Of a DNA stretch of 64,000 bases, positions 12,907 through 22,928 are shown piece after piece (the stretch's first letter is position 1; each line of letters begins with the position of its first letter). The translations under genes were made by a program, and so were the position numbers. Source of the DNA: Ectocarpus siliculosus (taxonomy: Eukaryota; Sar; Phaeophyceae; Ectocarpales; Ectocarpaceae); the NCBI GenBank assembly GCA_000310025.1, contig FN649735.1:1612222-1676221 (forward strand), read 5' to 3'. A model generated the notes under the pieces. The model searched no databases. It had not been told where the DNA came from and saw nothing but the letters and a program-made list of their open reading frames with translations.

Positions 12907-15900
12907 AGACGGAGAGGGAGAAGGAGAAGGAAAGGCCAAGGGGGGTGCGTCTTTGTTGGAGGTTGCCACGCGGAGGTGCACGGAGATGGAAGACAAGATC
13001 GATGACCTGGAGGGTGGGTCGCCTAAGGGGCTGTTTGGATATACGTTCAGGGTAGATGTGGCTGTGATTGTCTGCTCTTCGTCGACATCCTTCATGAACC
13101 CCGCAGAGCATTTTATTCGGCTAATAGGTTGAGTCCCTACCCGCCTTGATTTCGCGTCTCGCTTTTCAATTGAAAGGCTTTCACTCTGGTCGACAAACTA
13201 AATCCATCCCCCATTTGGTTGTGACCATTCACAGCCTAGCTTTAGGTGCAAAAACCGTGGGAGTTGACTTGCAGATTTACCTACCTATGTAGAGCAGGAC
13301 GCTAGTAGTTCTCTTGAGACGTCGAACACGAAAGGAGCTCGCCAAACTTCTCTATCGTCTCGTTTCCGACAACTAGATTCATTTCTCACAAGCAAAAGGG
13401 ACTAAGTAGCCAAAACATGGCCACTGAAAGGAATATGGGTATCACATGCGGAGAGCGAAAGAAATCTAGCACTTTCATCCTCCAAACGGCGTCGACTATT
13501 CCCTTTTCGCAGTGGAGTGCAAAGCTTTACGCGAAGCGCTTGCCGAGCAGCCGCCAGCCGCAGGAAGCGACGGTATAGGCAGCAAAGCGCCACAAGGTGG
13601 AAGCGGTGGCGTGTCGTCTGCCCGGGCTCGGGCTGATGCGCTAAGGATCAAATCCTTGGAGCAGAAGAACAAAGACGGGGTTGACCAGGTGCGGAAAATA
13701 ATGAAGGCATGCACAATGCAACCCGCGCACCGATGGTGTGTAGAGAAAACACTCAGTCTGTCCCTTTTCACTATCATGGGCCTGATTGTACAGTAGAAGC
13801 GTCACGCACGAAATTGTGACATCGTTATCAAGCTTGGACTTGCCAACGTGTTCATGTTCTGTGGTTCATAAACCCAACCTGTCTTAATTCAGTTGTTCGC
13901 ACGTTTACGTTTTGGTTCCTCCAAAATGCCGGTGCCAACATGCTCCTCCATCAAAAGGTGACGAAACTTGAGGCGCACGTGGCCAAGCTTAAAGCTGCTT
14001 CAAACGCAGCGAATGGCAAGGCGTCCAAAGCCGAAGCCCACGCTGCAGAGGGTAAGGTCAAAGCTGTGGAGGCCAAGATGCAGAAGGAAACTGAGGTGCG
14101 TTTGATGCAAAGAGCAAAGTGCCTGGCGCTGGTATTTGAAATGAACCCTGGGAACAACAACGGGGTTCGCGCGTAAACAGAGGACCACAGACGCCGCACA
14201 AATCTCGCGATGCAGAGCATCTAAGGCTGTTGAAATCATATTCCAACGAAGAATATAAGTCAATACCGACAAATTTGATAGCGGGAAGGTGATTGAATCC
14301 GCCGATCCCGTAGCACCGAAAATATTACCGCCCAGAACCACAGTTCTCCAAACCTGTGAAAAGTATGGACAAGCGCAACAGCGGAGAACTCACTCCAACT
14401 GCAGATAGCAGTCAACAGTCATCGAGCGCCAGACACGAGGATACCAACAGAAGCGACTTGGACTACGTATGCGTGGGAGCGAATGATAAGTGCTTTGCTA
14501 AGGAGTCATGCTGCTGTGGGAGTTCAATACCTAACGAGTTGTTGTAAGCGAGCAGCGCAGTTGCAGAAAGCACGTCGTGCGTGTCCACTAGCGCGACCAT
14601 GGACGTATCCATGAGCGGCGCATCGCAGGATGTTATGCCCGAGACCGAATAAGACTTCTCTTTCTGGAAGAGATAATTATTGGAGGGGAGGGGTGGGACC
14701 TGTGAGCGAAGGAATACGTACAATAATCAACAGGTATTGAGTTTCAGAGAAAAAATTGGAGTTGCTCCTCATCCCTTGAATAGTCGTCCCCTGGATGTCT
14801 ATTTTCTTCGTTGACGTACTTCAGCGTTCAGCAATAGTGGAAGCGAAGACGTGATCCTAGAAAGTCTGTGCAGTGTTGCTGTACAGCGCTCCGAGTGGCA
14901 TTGGGCGTCCTTAATTTGAATAGTACAGTTGCTGGCCATTGCCACTTTCACTCTACTGAGAAAATGAGGTGCTCCTCTGAACAGCACGAACCGATTTTCG
15001 ATCCGAATACCGGTAGAAACTCGGCGCTGAGCTCGAGGCGGCCGCCAAGGGCTGGGAGAGCTGCAAGAATGACCTCGCGCAGCTCAAGAAAGAACGAGAC
15101 GACCTACGCCAGCAGGTACGAGGCATTGCGAAAGCATCATTGATCAAACAGGAACGGTCCCGAGATGAACAGGAACTTTCCATCTTACTTCATATGATGT
15201 CATTGTATGGTGCATGGGGAAAGGTTATACTGTAGTAGTCGATGTATATATATGTGCGCAATAGAACGGAAGGACCGTGAATGTCTCCAAAAATCGAGTA
15301 CCAGGTACTTCGTTTTAACAAACTGCCCAAACATGCGCAACCACAGAGGGAAAAGTCGAACATCTGCAAGTGAAACATATGGAAACGGGAACGAACCATT
15401 TCACGCAACACCCGAGAAAGACTATATAACTAATGAATGGGCACTGAGTGCGAGTGCAGGCCAGGCAACATTCGGAGGTAAAACGACCAAAGCTTTCTTT
15501 AGGAACCCCTTCCCAGCCCTCGGCTGATGGTGCAATGAAATATAATTCATTCCGTATTGTTCAAACTGCGTGTGTTACGTGGAAGGTCTCTTCCATGGGA
15601 ACCATGGGTGAGGAGATGCAGGTCCTGAGAACTCGGGCTGAGGCCGCCACACGTTTGGAATCGGAGCTGGAGGAGGCCACGGCCAACACCAGCCGCCTGG
15701 AGGACCTCTTCCAAGTAGAGCAGGCAAGATCTGGCTTGGCTGATAACACAGCGCACTGCACTTTGAAGTTGGAAATTCCTGGAGGCTCTTTTACCGTTTG
15801 AATGCCGTGAAATAACCCTGCAACCGGACGTGGAGTTGTATGGCTGTACGGGTGACCGTAAATGGTGATGAAAAATGCACCTCGACGGAAACTCCTGAGC

Positions 15901-18900
15901 TGTGACTCCAGCATGCTCACAGAGCACGTCCGGGCTTTCCTCAGAGTGTCGTAGTGCGTGGACGTGAATCAAGGCCAAGTCGGTCAATGACGATGTTGAA
16001 CTGTGCGCAACGGTGTGCTTTCGGATCCTGTGTTTTATACCTTGGCAAATGCCAACTTTGCAGGAAGTCAGTGTCGATGTCACTCCAGTGAAATTTTCAT
16101 ATTTTTCCACTATCTTTTCCTGTAACGGACCAACCTGTCGCCCTTCTCGGTTACAGTCGTTGCGGAAGAAGTACTGGAACATGATGGAGGACATGAAGGG
16201 CAAGATCAGGGTGTTCGCGCGATGCAGGCCCTTGGCTCAGTGAGTACAGGGAATGCTGACGCCCAATACGACCGGCCGACTATCTCTTCCTCCATGAACT
16301 CTTTGTTGTGTTGCCCCCTCTCTGTTCGTGCAATCCGCTCACCAGATGATCGCCGTATCATATTGCGTTGGTATCAATCAGTTTCAAATGTGGGTTCATT
16401 TTTTAGTTTTCCGTGCCCAAAAAGTCTTTCCCGGTCCCTCCACATGGATTGTCCACTTTTGTTCTTCCCTCTGCACTAAACTAGGTAGAACGTTAGCCAC
16501 AAAGCTCTCGTTGCATCGCTTGTTTTCGAACGTGCGGTTTTTTCTCCCATGTATTCTCGCTGTAGACTAATAGTCCAAGCGCCTCTTGCTGATGGGATCG
16601 TGCGTTTGTGCACCACCCAGAAACCCTTGTGTTCTCTTCGTCACCTACTGTCGGCGCCGATCGTGCAATCAGATGTGTACCACTATTGGTGTCATTGATA
16701 CCCGTCGACATGCGTGTGCGGCAACAAAAACCAAACAGGTACGAGTTGAACCAAGATTGCAAACGGGCTGTACGTTTTGTGGACGACTCGACGGTCGAAG
16801 TGGACGGTCATCACGGGGCGAAACAGTTCGTATTCGACTCGGTGTTCTCCGAAGAGCATGGGCAGGCGGCCATCTTCGAGGACACGAGAAATCTTGTCCA
16901 GTCTGCTCTGGATGGGTGAGGTTGCCTGAAATTGTCACACGGAAAACACCTGCTCTTGCATGTCTCGTTGTGGCTACAGTGGCATCACAAAAACCATTTC
17001 AACTATTCCAATCATTCCAGGATGATGCCGTCAATATTGGTTATTACGCTGATACCACTTTCAACGCTGGCTCATCAGGCAGGATACTCAAACAACCCGA
17101 AATAGTAGATGGTTCAGATTTAAGGAGCGTCAATCGTTGTATCGATGTTGCTCGCGCCCTCTGGATACACACAATACTTGAGGAGAGTGGTACAAACTTC
17201 GCGAAGGTCGGCATCAAACCTTTGGCCTCGTAACGATCCACCGTAGACATTGTAGATCCGGGGCGCGCTTCAAGACGAAGTGGATGACGTTCTACGCCCA
17301 TCGGAAATCGTTCACTCTTTCTCATGACTAGATAGTAGTGCGTATTTCCTCGAACGTACCTCAGAACGCCTGCGCCTAGTGCAAAAATTCTCGATCTGGG
17401 TAACCGGTTGGCGTGACATATTCAAATTCTCAATGCTCGCCGCCTTTTAGCTCTTCGCCGAGCTCTTGATCAATACTGTTCATACAGCAGATTCACCTTT
17501 GTCATGATTTCGAACTGCTAGGAACCAAAACCTCGACGCCCTCCCCCATCCGTTCCTGCCCTATCTTTGGCCGTGACGATGTTTTTTTTTGGTCAGGTTT
17601 AACGTTTGCGTGTTTGCGTATGGTCAGACCGGCTCGGGCAAGACGTGGACGATGACCGGAGGCAAAGGAGATCAGCGCGGTCTCACACCGAGGGCAATCG
17701 AGGAGGTCTTTGGAAACATTGAAAAGGCCAAGGGCGCTCTCGAGGTATGGCCAACAAAAACGAGTTGCAACAGCTGAAAATATCACAGTCTTCCAACCTC
17801 TCGCTGTATTCGCTAAAAAGAATTTCACCCCTCCCAACAAACAGCGGTAGATTTTATTCCGTACCGTTGTCGAAACATTACTTCCGCATGGGTCTTGGTG
17901 TGTCACCTTCTATTTTCTCGCCTGGGTAAAGGCGAGTAAAATTGGCATATAACTTTACGCAGAGTTTCCATCTCGACTTGTGTACGCATGGAGCGAATTA
18001 TCCCAGGAGGGCCACCTTGATACATATAAAACCGACGGTACTCGAGTTCTGGCCATGGGTGAGGTGTAGAGCACCGCGTTTCACTTGATTACTACCTACA
18101 ACAATTTTAGCAAGAGGTCGAAAATTTCACACCCAAAACTGTGCCTGAGTCAAGGATATATATTTGCGGTCATTTTGGATTTTTAGGGTCATGATCACAA
18201 GACTTTTGTGTGATCATGAAGAACTACGCGAACTGACCTGTCGTGCCATGCGCCCTGCGTGTCAGGTCAAAGTGTCGTGCTATTTCATCGAGCTGTACCT
18301 CGACAACCTTCGAGACCTTCTGTTCGCGATGGACCACCCTACAGGGACGCCGCCGAGGCTAGAGATCCATATGGATAGCAACAAGATGGTTGTCGTCAAG
18401 AACGTGGTGGTCAAGGTGGGAGGGCACTTCTCGTTCATTCACTAGCGGATATCGCCGTCGCCCCCTCCCTAATGCAAGGCACCAAGTTAGGATGTATGCT
18501 GCCGTGCTTCCGTGCCAAAAGGGTGAACTTTCGCCAACACCACTCCCCGCTTGCTCCCTTCACCTTCGGAAAACAACATTCGGCCAACCCACACTCCATG
18601 GGCGAGCAGGAGGCGCGTGACGCGAGTGACCTGATGCATCTGTTCGCCGCGGGGAACCACCAGCGCAAGGTCGGCGGCACGAAGATGAACGCAGAGTCCA
18701 GCCGCTCTCACTCCGTCTTCAGCGTCCTTCTGGAGGTAATTATCTTCGCCAGATACTCGTACGCCGAACTGTCGTAGGAGCTCTCCGATGCCTGTGTGTT
18801 GTTTGCAAAACCTTCGTCAACGAAAGGTAGTCGCAAGATTAGCCCAACCCAATCTCCACTCCCTCAGAATATCGCTCGTGATACAATGCGCCTGCAATCA

Positions 18901-20405
18901 TCCTTGTGCCCACTCTCCATCATGAGTACGTTACAAGACTTAGTCTCCCCTGCTGGTTCCAAGCAGTACAAGCCTAAGAAGTGGCTTCATACACCTTGCT
19001 GAGTTCAACCCTGCTCTCGCTGTGCGCCGGGACGACCACATTCAGGTGTACAACAAGGCTTCCAAGAAAACAACAACCGGCAAGCTGTCGCTGGTGGATC
19101 TCGCGGGCTCGGAGAGGGCTGACAAGACGGGGGCCACCGCGGACCGCCTGAAAGAGGCCCAGAGCATCAACAAATCTCTGTCAGCATTGGGGGACGTGAT
19201 CTCGGCGCTTTCCAGAAACGAGAAGTTCATCCCATACAGGAACAACAAACTCACCCAGGTGATTGGCTCATTTCGATCACAGATGTCGAGATGTTCGAGA
19301 ACATTCCTGGGGGCGATATCACTTCGGCGGCACAGCTTCTTTACAGCCTGAGGACTTGGTACCCACGCCGCCTGGTGTCGCGGAAGCGTCATATGTCAGA
19401 CTTTCCCTCTTCCGGGACAACGCCGGTGTGACGACTTGCAGATGCAGAAAAGGCGTCATGACGTGGATATGCAGAAACTATAGAGAGGAGACACGAGATG
19501 GTACCCGAGGGACGAGGGAGAGGAGTCACACGCTGTAGATGGCGAAGTACTGCCGCCTTAAAAAGAAATCCTGCACTGGGCAAGAGGGTTGCTATTTCAA
19601 TCCGGCCGTGTCGTGAGACTGCATCGGATCCCCTGCTGACAAATCACTTGTTGTGGTCCCACATGTGTCATGGAAAACAAACAGGTTATGCAAGACTCCT
19701 TGGGTGGCAACGCCAAAACGCTCATGTTCGTCAACATCTCGCCGGCGGACTACAACCAGGACGAAACCGTAACGGCTCTCACGTACGCCACCCGCGTGAA
19801 GCTAATCACGAACACCGCCGAGAAGCAGCAGGTGGGCAACTGTTCGTCCCCCGCTCGGTGTCACCCGTGCTCACTTTCATGCATCGAATCCGTGCGAAGA
19901 ATAACAAACGAGCATCGCCGAGACTGGATGGTGGAACGCATGACATTTTCGTGAACATGTATGCATATGCCCGGGTCGGTTCGTTCGACATCAAAGTATC
20001 TGCTGAAAATAACGCCGGCCACCGGCATCGACGACAACACCGTTCTACTGATTTCCTGCACTCATCAAATACGCGTCTAGCCACCCAACCCCTTGGCTGC
20101 CTTTCTAACATGAAGGGCCCATTGGCGGCGTTTGCAGAATCCACACGTCATGCGTTCCTGCTGTTTCCTTCTCTTGCTGGTATCGAGGTAGTTTCCAACA
20201 ATCCCCAGCTATTTCGAACCCCGACACATCATACGCACTCATGGCAGCTTAACTTCGTTAGGGGATACGTCGCAACAGCGTGTTTGCAACCCCGTGGAGT
20301 TTACCTGCAGGATTGCATCTAGAGTACTGCTTGTGTACATCAGTGGGCACGTTTCGATCGCAATCGCAAACTTTTTCTCCACATTGCTACCCTGTGTTAC
20401 GGTAC

Positions 20406-20436
<31 letters not shown>

Positions 20437-20566
20437 GTAGGATGGGGAAGAGGTATCGCGGCTCAAGGAAACTATCCGCAGGCTCCGTGCAGGAGAGCAG
20501 CACGACGACCGTGCCTCGGGTGGCAACGGCGACAGGGATGAGGACGGTGGAAAAGAGGACACCTAA
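932..20566 (+). CDS. Kinesin-14 family C-terminal-motor kinesin (KCBP-like motor), multi-exon, 5' end unresolved
   Basis: A microtubule motor with a long N-terminal coiled coil and a C-terminal ATPase head, expected to move toward microtubule minus ends. Exons read: 932-1021, 1564-1658, 1872-1998, 2293-2474, 3483-3537, 3868-3969, 4374-4540, 4720-4769, ~5022-5134, ~5594-5863, 6120-6515, 6962-7036, 7569-7652, 7813-8099, 8318-~8567, 8904-9095, 9492-9644, 9845-10254, 10532-10636, ~10955-11222, 11858-12049, 12379-13013, 13513-13688, 13958-14095, 15017-15115, 15586-15723, 16157-16239, 16739-16915, 17597-17744, 18266-18415, 18610-18735, 19046-19258, 19685-19831, 20441-20566. Phases agree at most joins; the ~5022, ~8567 and ~10955 borders are unsettled. 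The motor shows GQTGSGKT (P-loop), NAESSRSH (switch I) and DLAGSE (switch II), preceded by [14 protein letters not shown], the neck type of kinesin-14. The closest remembered family is plant KCBP, but no MyTH4 or FERM domain is visible. An acidic tract with about 12 aspartates sits near 12,870-12,904. Confidence 0.9.
16157..19831 (+). other. Kinesin motor-domain exon block
   Basis: Seven exons (16157-16239, 16739-16915, 17597-17744, 18266-18415, 18610-18735, 19046-19258, 19685-19831) encode a complete motor head and join in frame without forcing. In order: neck/beta1 (IRVFARCRP), a segment ending [15 protein letters not shown]-loop exon ([10 protein letters not shown]), exon with [11 protein letters not shown], switch I exon, switch II exon with [15 protein letters not shown] and [10 protein letters not shown], and the final exon with [18 protein letters not shown]. 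No catalytic motif is missing, so the head should be an active ATPase. Confidence 0.93.
20441..20566 (+). other. Last kinesin exon: short C-terminal tail with a basic helix
   Basis: The exon starts directly after a (CTG)n-rich acceptor and encodes about 41 residues ending in TAA at 20564-20566. It opens with [16 protein letters not shown], a basic amphipathic-looking helix just C-terminal to the motor, then a charged Gly/Asp-rich end. In KCBP the equivalent position holds a calmodulin-regulated helix. Whether this one binds calmodulin cannot be judged from sequence alone. Confidence 0.75.
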
Positions 20567-20655
20567 AAGAGCGATACACAAAACAAGAACGTAATCTGTA
20601 CCCTTTTCCGTTCCTCAAGAGATGACGAAAGAAGAATACGGCCTAAAAATTGTGT

Positions 20656-20661
20656 AATAAA
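20656..20661 (+). promoter_or_regulatory. Candidate poly(A) signal of the kinesin gene
   Basis: AATAAA lies 90 bases after the kinesin stop codon. The spacing is right for a 3' UTR signal, but the hexamer is short and algae often use other signals. Confidence 0.3.
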
Positions 20662-20905
20662 ATGTCGAATTGATTGTTGATCGCGCCCTAGGGTCCAGCA
20701 TTTCAATGCTTCCTGGACAAGCATGCTGAAGAATCACGGTGCGAAAATAGTATTTGGAATCACGTATGGAAGAGAAACGATGGATAGTTGGAATGCATAG
20801 CAACGCCGATTACCACCCAGATGTTGTTCATGGTACAGGGACGTCGTGATAAAATACTTGTGTCTGGCATGAAAGGAGGCTTGTTGAAGGCGTATACAAA
20901 ACAAT

Positions 20906-21116
20906 CGATTTTTTTAAGCCCTCGGAATTGCCATGGCGTTCTCTTTGGGGGACGCGAGGAACATTACGTGGTACGAAGCCTCTCGAACGAGAGAAGGAAT
21001 TTAGCCCTACCGCTCTGTAGACGTATTGTGGCAGGAGTGTTGAATTCGTAGACAAATGGAGACCGATGTTTTTTTAAACCATTGGAGGTGCCATGGCGTT
21101 TCTATTGGGGTACGCG
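20906..21116. repeat. Pair of diverged short direct repeats
   Basis: Two stretches of about 55 bases, near 20,906-20,960 and 21,066-21,116, share a T-run, then a block around GCCATGGCGTT, then TTGGGG and ACGCG, with scattered differences. They lie in the same orientation 160 bases apart. The origin is unknown. Confidence 0.55.
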
Positions 21117-22661
21117 GGGGGGAAAGTAGTACGTAGAACGGGGACCCAACCGAAGAAAACGTTTGAGTGCTACATCTGTCGAATTTGTATTCACACTAAG
21201 AGCCCTAGTGTGCCAGAGGGAGTAGGGCAGAGACAACGAGCAAGGTAGACGTATAGAAAAGCTTCTGGTTGTTTGCCAATTCAAATAAGTCGTGTATTTT
21301 CCCACCCATCCACCCCTTTTTCTTTCTAAGCGTGGGGGAAAGGAGAGGACCGAGTCCATTAAACGGTACGGTTGCAGTAGTGAGGAGAAGAAAATGATAG
21401 GGTACCATTTGGAGGATTTGATCATCCGAGCCTACTGCGTGCAGTGACATGTGTTCCCTTCACCGGAGGGAACAGAACCCTCGGCTGCTGCTTGGAGGGG
21501 TTAGCGAGAGAGAGGAATTTGAAGGACAAGTTATAAAACCCCAGGAAGGTGCCGGCGGGAAACATGCTCTGCCAGGTTGGTATCTCTCTCATTTTCCTCG
21601 GGGTTATAGAAAATTATCAATGGAATCAATTCAAACTAAACAAATAGACCATGAACCTCCTGCGCCACGTGGGAGACAGGCACATCACAAGAACCAAGCG
21701 GGGGGGCGTCAAGGGTCTGTTGTTGCTGTGTTGTACCCTTCGATCACTCCAACGAGTGTAGACGAGTCTTAGTCAAGAACTAATCGAGCAGGTTTATCGC
21801 AACAAGTGCTTGTAGAAGAACTGTTATGACTAATACTGCAGTGAAAAACGTGGCCTGCATCAGCTGTGTGCTTCCAGGTACCAACGATTTCAATTTTAAA
21901 CCCGCCTTCAGTCTCAGAACAACGTCATACCATTGGACCGACATTCGCTCTCATCTTGTCACGGGTCGGGCTGATGGTGAACTTACCTCAGGGGAAGTCG
22001 GTCCCGTCCATATCCGGCCGCATGTGGCGCAAAGTTACTCTGTGCCCACTGCCAGACTGCCGCCATGGTCGGAGCTGGGACGAAAACGACGGACAGGTCC
22101 CACTACAGAAAGGCTCACGGGCTCGCGTCCCCTTCCGTATGCTGCCCCAAAGAAATCCCGGTCGACGAGGACAGAAGAGCACGATTTTCTCGCCTCTCAC
22201 TTATGCAGGGGCGCACATGTCACGTCAAACTACTGTACACGCCCGCATAGACAGACTAGTCGGCAGATTTTCCGCTGTCGAAACCCGTTGCTGCACAAAA
22301 AAATCTCTCATTACTTCCTCCTTGATCCCGTTGGCGTCATCCCGACGCCGGCATTCTGAAGTATAGGCATCCCTTGCTCCTTTGGTGTACGCCGGTATGA
22401 TGGGCACGTCAGTAAATAATCTGTCTGTTTTACCCCTCTCCTCTCGTGTATTTGATGACTGGGGCGACTACGCTGAGGACAGAACTCTGCCTTGTTGCGC
22501 TCCGCCGCGTCATAGCTGGCTTCTGATACAACCTGAGTGGCCGCACACCTCGACTGAAACGTCGACCACGAGATAGATTTTACCCGTGTGGAAGCCAATC
22601 TGCGCGTCTCTTGCTGACACGCTACACCAGTATACCCCCCTGTGTGCCTGGCCTTGCGCAG

Positions 22662-22722
22662 TCGCCAGTCAAAGACTATGACTATAATAACGGTTATTAT
22701 AGTCATAGTCTTTGTCGCCAGT
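22662..22722. mobile_element. 45-base palindromic miniature insertion with 8-base target duplication (hAT-like)
   Basis: Bases 22670-22691 and 22693-22714 are perfect 22-base inverted arms around a single G. The arms begin CAAAG and end CTTTG. Directly outside both ends is TCGCCAGT (22662-22669 and 22715-22722). An 8-base target duplication and a terminus fitting YARNG are typical of hAT transposons, so a tiny foldback remnant is likely. It lies about 207 bases before the ARP6 ATG. Confidence 0.7.
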
Positions 22723-22928
22723 CTGGCCTGGAGGCTCCGTGTGATCATCATCAGGACAAACACCCCCCCTCACCCGTGCTTCGCTGTCGCCGCCACGCCG
22801 TGGGCACCCACCTGGATCAACACCACCTCCACCTCTCTCACCTCTTGCTTCTTGCGGTACCGCAACACACACACAAGAATCCCACGTATGCAGCTCGCAC
22901 CGGCTAACGAGAGTGCTTCGCGTCTACC

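Larger units (their letters stand above)
20567..22928. other. Intergenic region between kinesin and ARP6
   Basis: About 2.4 kb without a supportable gene. It holds the kinesin 3' UTR, a diverged repeat pair (about 20,906-20,960 and 21,066-21,116), overlapping unrecognised open frames at 21,826-22,366, and a palindromic insertion at 22,662-22,722. The last few hundred bases must contain the ARP6 promoter and 5' UTR; no TATA box stands out. Confidence 0.5.

Noticed and set aside
12131-13111. Long open frames on the - strand opposite the kinesin exon (over 250 codons in two frames)
   Set aside because: They mirror a low-complexity, GC-rich coding exon on the + strand whose phases fit the kinesin on both sides. 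The - translations are Ser/Arg/Val-rich without any domain.
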